From Mytilus edulis (Eukaryota; Mollusca; Bivalvia; Mytilida; Mytilidae), in contig NC_092349.1 in NCBI RefSeq assembly GCF_963676685.1, positions 79,868,604 through 79,932,603 of the forward strand: a stretch of DNA of 64,000 bases, written 5' to 3'. Position numbers and translations under genes: made by a program. Positions 38,401 to 48,068 of this stretch are shown piece after piece; within the stretch, counting starts at the first letter, position 1; the number at the start of each line of letters is the position of its first letter. The notes beneath the pieces are model-generated. The model searched no databases and was not told the DNA's origin. It saw nothing but the letters and a program-made list of their open reading frames with translations.

Positions 38401-41400
38401 TGAACTTACTGTTTCTATATGGACTAGACTAGTATGGTATCTAGTGGCACCGAGACGACTATAAACGCCAAAGCAATCTCTAACAACGATTATTTACAAA
38501 CCCAAATGAAAATAACATTAGGGAGCACCGATGTCAAACAGAACAAAACAATAGGATGACTCTACTTTAAAATACTTTGATAATAAACTGTTGAAGATAT
38601 GACACTAGAGGATCATCTAATCTTGTATACTAGTTAGTCAGTGTACTCTATGTTGACTTGACTGTAAGTTATGGCATTTAATCAGTTGGTCGCCATCAAT
38701 ACCATAATTTTATCTTATCATTTGATATCTATAGGAAAGCCGTAAATACGAAGATTTTAATGGTGTGTTTCCGGTCGGAGGTAGAGAAGAAACTGGTAGG
38801 GTATGCAGTTAATAAAGTAAAGTTAATATTTGTTTAGATATATATCGGGTATATTCGTTCAGTCAATATGAAGACAAGTTCTCAGTTACTTCAGTCAACA
38901 TCAGTGATTTTGTAAATTTCTTAGTCAACATCAGTGATTTTGTAAATTTCTTAGTCAACATCAGTGATTTTGTAAATTTCTTAGTCAACATCAGTGATTT
39001 TGTAAATTTCTTAGTCAACATCAGTGATTTTGTTACCTCCATAATCAATCAGTGATTAGTCAAATGATGTTTACTTTTACATATACAAGCGAAACAAAAA
39101 AAGTCCCTTTTCCTTATCCACTAAAACACAAAACCTTGAAATATAATGCTCCAAAACAACACAAAACACATGTATTTTTAAAAATTTGACAGTTAGTGCA
39201 TACTTCATTTGAGCCTGCAAAAAGTCTGTTTCATATGATAGCGAGTTGATTGATTGTCGATGAAAATACAGGTGTCCGCCACCAAACTCAACAACTTACA
39301 GCAATCCGTCGTACGAACTATGCTTACGTTAACGGGTTTATTTATATAAACTTTAAATTAGAGGAAAACTACAAATAGACGTCGACATGGTATGTCGTTT
39401 GTTATTAAGAGAGAGAAAATAATCAGAAAGACATCATACTATCTTAGTCAAATGAACACTAGACGAAAACATCGTCAACTAGTGAATTATATTTTAGATA
39501 TTTGTACATTAGGTATGTCTAAAAGTCATATAAAAAGGATATGTGGTATGATTGCCAACAGGTAACTATTCAACAAAGTCAAAATAATGTGGATTACAGC
39601 ATTTGCACATGACACTCAACACCGAGCAAAACCCATTCCGTATAAATGTGAAAAAAACGAAACCACGAAGAAAAAAGCCTTCGGCCTTATCTATGACAAA
39701 ACATGGATTAACAAAGTCTTCCACCAATCATCTGATTTGTATGACAATCATTCACAGTTTCAACTTCTTCTGAATAGATATAGTTATTAGACTGATTATT
39801 TCGAAAATAAACTCATCATATATACCAAGTTTGTAATTTTTTATTTGCGTCAAACGCCCGTTTCGTCCACAAAAGACTCACCAGTGTCGCTCGAATAAAA
39901 ACGTGTAAAGGCCAAATAAAAAAGTACGAAGTTGAAGAGCAGTGTGAACAATTTCCTTGAACAAAGATTTATAGAATTAAAAAAAATAACAAATGTGTTG
40001 CTTCTGATCGTGCCTGCGAAAGACAGGGAAGTCAAATTATTCGGACATGAAAAGAACACAAGATTTGATTAATCGCTTCTCAGGAAATACCTATGAAAGA
40101 CTAACTGATTCATGGATTATTTTCACATCTAACATATGATTATTGATTTTTTTTTCCTCCTTAGGTGGTTATAAGGGGTTTGGTTTGGCCATGATGATTG
40201 ATATCCTTAGCGGTGTTTTAAGTGGTGCAGAATTTGGGGCAAATTGCAAAGGAGCAGGAAATCTGGTAACATATTTAAAGAACTTTGATTTTAACGTTTT
40301 TGTTTATAAGCAAATACTATTTTTCTGCTCTTGTGTGTTTAAAAAGGTTATTATATCATATTAACTTTTCGAGAACATTTAATTTGATTGAATCACATTC
40401 TTTATGCTGATTTTCCCCGCAATATATTTTCTGCTATCTACATGTATATATTATACAAATGATTCGTGTTTAACCGAACTTCTTCGTTTGTTTTTTGATT
40501 TTTAGAATTGTATTTGTAATATGCTATTTTATACTGTTTTTATGTGAAGACAAATATGCTTTCCGTACTCAAGGAATTAACCCAGTTACGAAATTTGATG
40601 ACTTATGTAAACGAATATACATCATGTTGACAATTCTCTCAAAAGAAAGGCGAAGGATACCAAATGAACATTCAAACTGATAAGTCGAAAATAAACTGAA
40701 AATGCAATGGCTAAAAAAGAAAAAGACAAACAGACAAACAATAGTACACAAAACAGAACATAGACAAACTAAGTACTGAGCAACACGAACACCACTCAAA
40801 ACTTGGGTGATCTCATGTGCTCCGGAAGGGTAAGCAATGTAAACATCTCAAGCTTTACCAAATTTTGTTTTTAATTTGTACTTAATTTGATAATTGTGAA
40901 GAATATAAACGAGATACCGTTATAAGGGATAAAAGCCTTGATTCTTTATGATTATATCTTTTTCTCCATTTTTTTCAACAGGGTTTAGGTTTTATAGCAA
41001 TTGCTCCTAATCAATTTGAAGATGGTTTTACAAACAGAATGCAATGTTTGATAGATGCTTGCAGAAATCAACCGTCTGTATGTCATTGACTTCATTTCTT
41101 CACAATAACGTTGATAAATACATGTATATCAATATAATTTAATTTTTGATGTAATACGTCTTCTGATTGGCTGCAATTATTATGTCTATCAGCTCATATG
41201 CATGATTGTTTTTCTTTTCATGAACTATACCTTGAAATGGATTATAAATCAAATTATGAGGAATGACTGTAAAAAAATCTGTACATTCGGGAAAATCTCC
41301 CAATTTGTGGTGCAAACTTTAAAATAATTCGCTACGCGTACACACACACAAATATTAAGGTGACTTATTCTATAAATGCATTTGTTTACTGTGTTCATAT

Positions 41401-44400
41401 GAGTTAAAATGTAAAGGTTTCTCTCCGAGTTTTGATGAAATCGATACACTTAAAAACAGTGATTACCATGGTTAATGTTATATTCTTCTCATGTTTCTTT
41501 ATTATTCAAAAATTAAAAAAACAATTATATATATATTGATATAAAAATGTCTTGAAACTCATAATTTCTATGTCGCTATTCATGTTAAGGTAAGACTTTA
41601 GCATGAAGATACTAAAACGTTTAAACAGTTTTATATGAATGTATTTTTGTAAATAGCGACAGAAACTAGTTCGAAGAAATCGCTGTGTGTATATAATTTA
41701 AAATGTGTACTGAACTATTACATAAATTTGTGAAAAGGCGATTCCTTAACATCAACATTTCAATATAATATTTCATTGACTTCAAAGGTTCACAAGGATC
41801 GTCCAGTATTGGTTCCAGGGGATCTAGAAAAACAGCACATGGAATTGTGTGATAAACTCGGTGGTATACCATATGCAAGAAATCATTTACAGTTTGTTGT
41901 AAGTAAATAAAGACAAAAAAAATAATTGCTTCTGGCTTAGCTTACAAAACAGGAGTTATCCTGCAATTTATGTATGCTACCACAAAATAAAATTGCGAAT
42001 GGAAATGAGGAATGTGTCAAAGAGACAACAACCCGACCATAGAGCAAACAACAGCAGAAGGTCACCAACATTTATACGAACCCATGGTAAACAGTATACT
42101 ATTAAATAAGAACATAAAGATATGCGTGGTACATGTAATATAAGTATAAATTGTCTGTGTCACTATCTTTTTGTCACTTCTGTGTATTATGCGCATTCCT
42201 CTAAAATGACGTTACGAAGGAAAATATTTAATGCGATTAATCAAAATCAAAGTTTTGTGACGCCAGAAGATTGAGGTAACACAATATTTGACATGAAACT
42301 AGTCCATTACACTAAGTGATGATACTTGTTATTTTTGTATCCATCCTCTCATGGTTGGCCTAGTCATATAATTAATACGAGACTAAAACTAGAGGCTCTC
42401 AAGAGCCTGTATCGCTCACCTGATTCTACTTGGGTTTTTGAAATCATATAAAAAAATATAAAATTTGGCTAAAAGTGACAACACAACCTCATTTATAAGG
42501 AAAGGAACATGTTTAATTTCATTCAAAAGTCCCCCACTGGCGGCCATCTTGGATGACGGATCGGCTACAAAGTAACAACACTTTGTCAGTACCTCATAAG
42601 GAACATTCATGCCATGTTTGGTTTTATTCCATTCAGTGGTTCTCTAAAAGAAGTCATTTGTATGCATTTCCCATAGGGTCCTATGTTAAACTAAGTCCCC
42701 TGCTGGTGGCCATCTTGGATGATGGATCGGCTACAAAGTAACAACACTTGGTCAGCACCTCATAAGGAACATTCATGCAATGTTTGGTTTTATTCCATTC
42801 AGTGGTTCTCTAAAAGAAGTCATTTGTATGCATTTCCCATAGGGTCCTATGTTAAACTAAGTCCCCCGCTGGCGGCAATCTTGGATAATGGATCGGCTAC
42901 AAAGTAACAACACTTGGTCAGCACCACATTAGGAACATTCATGCCATGTTTGATTTCATTCCATTCAGTGGTTCTCTAAAAGAAGTCATTTGTATGCATT
43001 TCCCATAGGGTCCTATGTTAAACTAAGTCCCACACTGGCGGCCATCTTGGATGATGGATCGGCTACAAAGTAACAACACTTGGTCAGCACCACATAAGGA
43101 ACATTCATGCCATGTTTGGTTTCATTCTATTCAGTGGTTCACTAGAAGAAGTGATTTGTATGCATTTCCATTAGGGTCCTATGTTAAACTAAGTCCCCCG
43201 CTGGCGGCCATCTTGGATAATGGATCAGCTACAAAGTAACAACACTTGGTCAGCACTCCATAAAGAACATTCATGCTATGTTTGGTTTAATTCCATTTAG
43301 TGGTTCTCTAAAAGAAGTCATTTGTATGCATTTCCCGTAGGGTCCTATGTTAAACTAAGTCCCCGGCTGGTGGCCATCTTGGATGATGGATCAGCAACAA
43401 AGTAACAACACTTGGTCAGCACCTCATAAGGAACATTCATGCCATGTTTGGTTTCATTCCATTCAGTGGTTCTCTAAAAGAAGTCATTTGTATGCATTTC
43501 CCATAGGGTCCTATGTTAAACTAAGTCCCCCGCTGGCGGCAATCTTGGATAATGGATCGGCTACAAAGTAACAACACTTGGTCAGCACCCCATAAGGAAC
43601 ATTCATGCTATGTTTGGTTTTATTCCATTCAGTGGTTCTCTAAAAGAAGTCATTTGTATGCATTTCCCATAGGGTCCTATGTTAAACTAAGTCCCCTGCT
43701 GGGGGCCATCTTTGATGATGGATCGGCTACAAAGTAACAACACTTGGTCAGCACCACATAAGGAACATTCATGCCATGTTTGGTTTCATTCCATTCAGTG
43801 GTTCACTAGAAGAAGTCATTTGTATGCATTTCCAATAGGGTCCTATGTTAAACTAAGTCCCCGCTGGCGGCCATCTTGGATAATGGATCGGCTACAAAGT
43901 AACAACAATTGGTCAGCACTCCATAAGGAACATTCATGCAATGTTTGGTTTCATTCCATTTAGTGGTTCTCTAGAAGAAGTCATTTGTATGCATTTCCCA
44001 TAGGGTCCTATGTTAAACTAAGTCCCCCGCTGGCGGCCATCTTGGATGATGGATCGGCTACAAAGTAACAACACTTGGTCAGCACCCCATAAGGATAATT
44101 CATGCTATGTTTGGTTTTATTCCATTCAGTGGTTCTCTAAAAGAAGTAATTTGTATGCATTTCCCATAGGGTCCTATGTTAAACTAAGCCCCCGGCTGGC
44201 GGCCATCTTGGATGATGGATCGGCAACAAAGTAACAACACTTGGTCAGCACCTCATAAGGAACATTCATGCCATGTTTGGTTTCATTCCATTCAGTGGTT
44301 CTCTAAAAGAAGTCATTTGTATGCATTTCCCATAGCGTCCTATGTTAAACTAAGTCCCCCGCTGGCGGCCATCTTGGATGATGGATCGGCTACAAAGTAA

Positions 44401-44802
44401 CAACACTTGGTCAGCACCTCATATGGAACATTCATGCCATGTTTGGTTCCATTCCATTCAGTGGTTCTCTAGAAGAAGTTCAAAATGTAAATTGTTAACG
44501 ACGACGACGACGGACGACGACGCCGGACGACGACGACGACGGACGACGGACGCCAAGTGGTGAGAAAAGCTCACTTGGCCCTTTGGGCCAGGTGAGCTAA
44601 AAAATGTTTAGAACAAATCGTGAACAGGGAAAACATTCCGAAAATTTATGGTTTTGAAATTTAGAAATTTTACTGACTATACTAGATTTATATTTTTTAT
44701 GTTTGAAGTGAATAACATTTCATTTGTTCTAATACATAATGTTGTGTTTTGTCTTTTTAGGAACGTATTGCAAAACGATATAAAATCACACCACTACTTT
44801 AG
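26271..44802 (+). CDS. Ldh2-family NAD(P)-dependent 2-hydroxyacid (malate/L-lactate/sulfolactate-type) dehydrogenase, 12 exons, 348 aa
   Basis: Exons: 26271-26433, 27192-27302, 30166-30246, 30690-30751, 31144-31197, 36461-36559, 37776-37841, 38735-38795, 40165-40265, 40982-41077, 41788-41898 and 44761-44802. All phases agree and the sum is 1047 nt including TAG, close to the usual family length of about 330-360 aa. Family landmarks in order: RGIYSHG (44-50, the R-G-x-x-S-H-G substrate/cofactor motif), GANHFGMAGWY (119-129) with the presumed catalytic His122, NTNPRMVPTRGTR then LGTNPISIAAPG (about 146-171), DMATTVVA, FPVGGREET and GGYKGFGLAMMIDILSG (nucleotide-binding and dimer region). Expected activity is oxidation or reduction of a 2-hydroxy/2-oxo acid with NAD(P); substrate cannot be decided. 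No N-terminal targeting signal is evident, so it is probably cytosolic. Intron 5 contains the 36-bp splice-junction minisatellite; intron 11 contains a Helitron-like element. AATAAA at 44851 is a poly(A) signal. Confidence 0.88.
27192..27302 (+). CDS. Dehydrogenase exon 2 (aa 55-91)
   Basis: The acceptor is CTTTTAG and the donor ATTG|GTAAGT. It encodes DKYMDEIRSGVVS to VDGNSLI. The Asp codon is split across the exon 1/2 junction and restores the family sequence after SHG. Confidence 0.88.
27468..27607 (-). repeat. Dispersed repeat fragment, same family, minus orientation
   Basis: The reverse complement begins AAGATGTGGTATGAGTGCCA, then ATGAGACAACTCTC, and continues to TTGGGGCCC-type sequence at 27475. 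It lies in intron 2 of the dehydrogenase gene. Confidence 0.5.
27703..28481. mobile_element. 779-bp MITE whose arms are tandem CGCTAAAGTGCGATGG units
   Basis: The left arm (27703-27860) starts TAGGACTC and carries five or six copies of (C)TAAAGTGCGATGG; the right arm (28375-28481) carries five inverted copies (CCATCGCACTTTAGCG) and ends GAGTCCTA. AT-rich (TATA)n flanks the ends. The 500-bp middle has no coding frame. It lies in intron 2 of the dehydrogenase gene. Confidence 0.75.
28889..29065. mobile_element. CAGnGGCGGAT-family MITE copy
   Basis: The left end reads AAAGGCGGATTTAAAAAG; the right end is CTGTATCCGCCACTG. The inside has a poly-C run and the family segment GGTTGATTATATA, so it is in the same orientation as the copy at 50840. 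Confidence 0.65.
30166..30246 (+). CDS. Dehydrogenase exon 3 (aa 92-118)
   Basis: The acceptor is ATTTTCAG and the donor AGAG|GTGAGA. It encodes GAYVARYCMDIAIKKAKE and GIGFVTCR, the helix-strand before the catalytic motif. Confidence 0.88.
30690..30751 (+). CDS. Dehydrogenase exon 4 (aa 119-139, catalytic His)
   Basis: The acceptor is GATTTTAG and the donor TTTGTG|GTAAAT. GANHFGMAGWYSMYAMEQGF carries His122, the position expected for the general acid/base in this family. Confidence 0.88.
31144..31197 (+). CDS. Dehydrogenase exon 5 (aa 140-157), founder of the minisatellite
   Basis: The acceptor is TTACAG at 31143, then 18 codons GVALCNTNPRMVPTRGTR, ending AGG|GTAAGT in phase 0. The last eight codons (from 31174) plus 12 intron bases are the unit of the 36-bp array that begins here. 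The frame stays open through the first donor, so the second donor at 31234 would add exactly 12 residues (VSTG plus MVPTRGTR). Confidence 0.85.
31174..35401 (+). repeat. 36-bp minisatellite made of the exon 5/intron 5 splice junction (about 116 units)
   Basis: Each unit has 24 nt identical or nearly identical to the last eight codons of exon 5, then 12 nt GTAAGTACAGGA. About 65 units fill 31174-33527 and about 51 fill 33571-35401, separated by a 43-bp non-repeat spacer. Most units keep an intact GTAAGT on the plus strand only. Unit variants (GTAGGT, CGTAAGT, CCCCCTAAAG, ACAAGAGAGAG) recur in the same order, showing higher-order duplications: 32836-33100 again at 33782-34046 (offset 946) and 33160-33573 again at 35038-35452 (offset 1878). 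A few units lack one C and shift the frame. Because 36 is divisible by three, both strands show long artificial open frames. The array lies inside intron 5. Confidence 0.95.
33528..33570 (+). repeat. Spacer within the minisatellite, duplicated at the array end
   Basis: The non-repeat sequence starting TAATAAACACGGGAAG and ending at GTAGAATATATGG is found here and again at 35402-35452. The outer right flank of the array has therefore been copied into it, the mark of a large unequal duplication of the right part of the array. Confidence 0.85.
35838..36213 (+). repeat. Older, diverged array of 54-bp units with the same exon-end signature
   Basis: About seven degenerate units follow a 54-bp (18-codon) period. 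Read in frame they give NNPRIVPKRDTMTSTHDL, NNRLMVPNRASKISSYSL and, near 36165, DNPKMLPIR, matching NPRMVPTRGTR of exon 5. GTAAGTACA survives in the unit near 36150 (GTTGTAAGTACAAAC). The region therefore looks like a relic of an earlier expansion of the same exon end with a longer unit. Confidence 0.65.
36461..36559 (+). CDS. Dehydrogenase exon 6 (aa 158-190)
   Basis: Phase selects the acceptor TTCACTGAAG at 36460, not the TTTAG ten bases later: it yields STLGTNPISIAAPG, whereas the later AG breaks the frame. It ends GGAAAG|GTTAGA, phase 0, after DMATTVVAAGK. Confidence 0.85.
36726..37008 (+). mobile_element. 283-bp MITE with CCTGCC-T-rich core (intron 6)
   Basis: Long inverted ends: left AGGGAGCTACCATTTGATTT followed by GGGGGGCTAGGATG; right CATCCTAGCCCCCCATAAAA followed by ATCAAATGGTAGCTCCCT. 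The core is a degenerate tandem of (T)TCCTGCCTTTTT. Truncated relatives lie at 2280-2500 and 53375-53665. Confidence 0.7.
37776..37841 (+). CDS. Dehydrogenase exon 7 (aa 191-212)
   Basis: The acceptor is TTGATTCAG and the donor GGGCAT|GTGAGT, phase 0-0. It encodes LKIMALKHSILPENMIVDVNGH. Confidence 0.85.
38735..38795 (+). CDS. Dehydrogenase exon 8 (aa 213-232)
   Basis: The acceptor is ATCTATAG and the donor ACTG|GTAGGG (a weak match), phase 0-1. It encodes ESRKYEDFNGVFPVGGREET. PxGG-x-EET before GGYKG is a family hallmark. Confidence 0.85.
38893..39035 (+). repeat. 30-bp tandem repeat, five copies (intron 8)
   Basis: Units starting AGTCAACATCAGTGATTTTG at 38893, 38923, 38953, 38983 and 39013 are nearly identical; the last diverges after TTTTG. 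The array begins 98 bp after exon 8. It has no coding role. Confidence 0.9.
40165..40265 (+). CDS. Dehydrogenase exon 9 (aa 233-266)
   Basis: The acceptor is CCTCCTTAG and the donor AATCTG|GTAACA, phase 1-0. GGYKGFGLAMMIDILSGVLS is the most strongly conserved stretch of the family. Confidence 0.9.
40982..41077 (+). CDS. Dehydrogenase exon 10 (aa 267-298)
   Basis: The acceptor is TTTTTCAACAG and the donor CCGTCT|GTATGT, phase 0-0. It encodes GLGFIAIAPNQF to CRNQPS. Confidence 0.85.
41788..41898 (+). CDS. Dehydrogenase exon 11 (aa 299-335)
   Basis: The acceptor is GACTTCAAAG and the donor TTTGTT|GTAAGT, phase 0-0. VHKDRPVLVPGDLE matches the family 'V..PG..E' segment near the C terminus. Confidence 0.87.
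42390..44600 (+). mobile_element. Non-autonomous Helitron-like ('pearl'-type) element with twelve 166-bp core repeats (intron 11)
   Basis: The left end starts AGAGGCTCTCAAGAGCC (a small palindrome) and TATCGCTCACC. The core 42525-44480 holds about 12 tandem copies of a 166-bp unit (marker GGATCGGCTACAAAGTAACA near 42555, then every 166 bp). It is followed by an ACG-rich microsatellite (44494-44553) and a 31-nt hairpin 44568-44598 (AGCTCACTTGGCCC / GGGCCAGGTGAGCT) ending CTAA, which fits the Helitron 3' rule of hairpin plus CTRR. The structure agrees with pearl-type elements known from bivalves. No Rep/helicase is encoded. A partial end motif is at 28069-28095. Confidence 0.7.
44761..44802 (+). 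CDS. Dehydrogenase exon 12 (aa 336-348 and stop)
   Basis: The acceptor is TGTCTTTTTAG; it encodes ERIAKRYKITPLL then TAG. AATAAA at 44851-44856, 49 bp after the stop, is a plausible poly(A) signal. Confidence 0.85.
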   Translation, partial: ERIAKRYKITPLL

Positions 44803-45572
44803 AATATAAGAGATATATCAATTATACAAAAAGAGGAGCGACATGATAATAATAAATATTATTTTGCACACCTGATGTTGATTGTTTTACAAACGCGAGC
44901 GTAATCTATAATTTCTATTTTTTAATGTGTCATTAGACATTATTGAAGAGGATAAGTAAGACATTATTGTCTCTGTTTAAGAACTTCATTTCAGTGCTGA
45001 AGTTTGCTGACGTTTGGGACCAAGATCGATATACTTTCATATAAGTATGGACTCATGGTCAGTGTTATCATTTTAAACAACCATTTTAAAATTAGAAAAC
45101 ATTCAATAAGTATTCAGCTTCCTTTCATTGTTCTATATACGATACTGGTAAATTGTCAATACAGGTGATAACTGTGAAAAAGAGATTTATCTACATGTGG
45201 CTAAGTGTTTGTTTTCAAATCTCTTTGGCTTAAAGGACGTTCGCTAGTAATGTTTTGACTTTTGTCAGATTTTTGGAATCCTCTGGTTTTAACCATTTGA
45301 ATGCCTTTATAATTTGTGCCCATTGGCCCTCATTTGTCTTTTAATAAATCTTTCACATGTACAATTATAAGCCATTTATAAAAGTCTTATAAAGTAAATA
45401 AAATCTGTGTTATTTTTTAATAGCTTTTTCAGACCTTAAACTGGTCAATGATAAAGCTGTGAAAAATCAAGAGAGAATATTTTCCCGCTAGAATGTCAAT
45501 GGCTAATATCTTGAAAACAAGCACATTACCCTATATTTGTTTTGCTCTTTTGGTTCCTTTATAAACCTCCTA

Positions 45573-46070
45573 CACTGGTAAAAATGCCACACATGTGAAC
45601 ATGCGTGACACATGCGTTTCACATGTGTGTCGCACGCATGTGAAAGAGACGTTTCATGCCACGCATGTGACACATGTGTGAAAAACGAATGTGATACGCA
45701 TGATATACACATGTGATCATGCGTTTCACATGTGAATCACATGTGTAAGGAAAAACACCTGTGATACATGCGTGATTTCTGCATACAAAAGGCATGGTGC
45801 CTGTATTAAAAATTTTGCAAAATGTGTGATACGCATGATATACACATGTGATCATGCGTTTCACGTGTGAATCACATGTGTAAGGAAATACACCTGTGAT
45901 ACATGCGTGATTTCTGCATGTAAAAGGCATGGTGCCTGTATTAAATATTTTTCAAAATGTATTCCTATTTGTCCAATTACCATAATCGTTGACATGTATC
46001 GAAGTTCTAATGTGAATTAAATGCGTTATACATGGGTTTTCCATATATATACACAGGCAAATTTTGTTCA
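45573..46070 (+). repeat. CACATGTG-rich repeat, left member of an inverted pair
   Basis: It starts ACTGGTAAAAATGCCACACA and is made of variants of CACATGTG and CACATGCG. A 137-bp part is duplicated (45686-45820 and 45823-45957). It ends with ACACAGGCAAATTTTG (46051-46066) and then TTCATGTGAA-like palindromes to about 46260. Collinear anchors recur in inverse orientation at 60847-61136. Confidence 0.75.
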
Positions 46071-46260
46071 GGTAAATTTTATGTGAGATTCACCTGAAAC
46101 AAGCTTATACATGAAACTCGCGTTCAATTAATGTGAATTGAGCTCAGCTAACATGAAATTCATGTTAAATTTTTCATGTGAAGCTAACCTGAATCAAGCA
46201 TTAGTATTAATTTTTCTAAAATGAAATGAAGGTGAATTGAGCACCAATCACACAAATTCA

Positions 46261-48068
46261 CAGTATTTGAGCATATTTTAGATAAGTCAATGCTAATCTA
46301 GTGCACATTCTATTTTGATATAAATAAATATTCTTCTTGGTCTTGACTATGTGTTCATACTTCAATTGTATTTTACTTTCTTGATCCTTATCAATACAAA
46401 TTCAAACTCACAATATCTCCAATGCAAGAGATAAGATGTAATAAAACAAAGAAGGCAAGCAAATATCCAGGTTACCTTAAGTTTACTCCTAGAATTTTGT
46501 AGGTTATGTTCAAGTCGCAATATCTTTTTAAAAAGTAATGTAAGGATTGGTAATTCAATTAAAGAATATGTATGCACTGATGAATATTTCATTTTTAATA
46601 TGTATATATAAGTCATTTTGTGGTTATCAGTCATGAGACAATCCAATCCTATTGTGGAAATCGTCTTACTTGCAAAAGATGCCAATGCTTCTTTAAAAAT
46701 TTTGAAGAAAAAAAGTAGTTTACCCTGCCACATATTCGTGTGCCTGTTTTAAGCCAGGGTTTCAGTGGTTGTCTTAAGTCTCATCCTAATAAAAAGCATA
46801 TCTAAAAAAAATTGTGTTAATAGCAGCTCTTTGATTGGTATAGACTCTGGTTAATTAAGTAGATCATGACATTGTTTAGACAACTGTTTATTGTTGAGGA
46901 CTGTATGTTAGCACCTTAATGCCTTTCATATGTTTTTGTTGTTGTGTAGCTGTCTGATTGATTTATACCTCATTTCGCATTATATTAATAAATTGAAATA
47001 GAAAGGTTCTGTTAAATATATTTGATGTGCCATATTGAATGCCTTACAGTTATTTACAACTGTTTCCTTCTTATTTCAAAACAAATTTTGACAAACAACA
47101 AACATATCTGGCGTATACACTAAATTTAGTCCTGGTATCTATGATGAGTTTTTTCATACCATTAGAAAATTTCAAAGTTTGGCTTCACAATAATATAAAA
47201 GTTCTTGTTATTTCAAATATTTATATAAAATTCAGTTTAAAACATGCATTATTCATTTTTAGACTATAATTGTCATTTTGACACAATAATTTGAATTTGA
47301 ATTGTCATAATTGTATTATATTCTGAAAGTACTTGTGTTTGAAAAAATATACACAATATTTAATTCCATGTGTTTGAGATTGATTGAATACATCACTCCC
47401 ATATCATGTCTTTGTTTAAGAGTTCTCTCCTGCATGTAACTGCTGCAATTGCTATTTGTACCCACGGCTTCCTTCATACATTTGCACTTATCCTTCTAAG
47501 ATGTTGCTTGAATGATAAAATCCTGTAATACATTATCAGCCATCAGACTCTTGGAATACAGTTGCTGTAATTAAAAAAAAAATCACCATAAAATATTGGC
47601 TTACCAATCAAGCAAAAATGATAACATAAATTTGATAAGTAATGATTTACCAAACTTACATATATATATACATAAATATCGTGTGAACAACTGGAGTGGA
47701 GAAATAATAGTTGTTGTTTTTGCTACATGTATTTATCATGGTTGGTTTTTTTTTTCGCTTTTATGTAAATCAGGCCCTTAATTTTCTCTTTGGAATTGTT
47801 TAACATCTGTCATTCCAGGACATAGCTTGCTTGATGCTGTATTGGTTTTGCTCATTGTTGAAAGTTGTACATACATGTAAAGTGATCTTTAGTTGCTAAC
47901 ATTCAGTCATTTTGACCTTATGAATAGTTGTCTCATTGGCAATGATACTACATATTTTCCTTTTTTTTTTTAAATAATGAAAACTAACTCTATTCATGCA
48001 TGTGTACTACAAATTACCTGTGTATATAATATGTATGGCATTTGGACCTAAATTGTGACCAATTTAAC
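46261..48068. other. Stretch without recognisable gene
   Basis: AT-rich. It contains one dispersed repeat (47800-47965) and a short (TA)n run near 47660. A minus-strand frame of 123 codons (46362-46733) shows no domain, splice or coding signature. Confidence 0.45.

Noticed and set aside
38863-39048. Minus-strand frame with repeated KFTKSLMLTK
   Set aside because: Translation of the 30-bp tandem repeat.
42553-44563. Repeated 60-83 codon frames (MMDRLQSNNTWSAPHKEH...)
   Set aside because: They are read-through of the 166-bp satellite. 166 is not a multiple of three, every frame closes within a unit, and there is no domain.
45503-45930. His/Cys-rich frames resembling zinc fingers (CHACSHVWH, CDSHVKRM)
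   Set aside because: Caused by CACATGTG/CATGCG repeats on the minus strand; spacing is not that of C2H2 fingers.
46362-46733. 123-codon minus-strand frame
   Set aside because: AT-rich, no recognised domain and no supporting exons.
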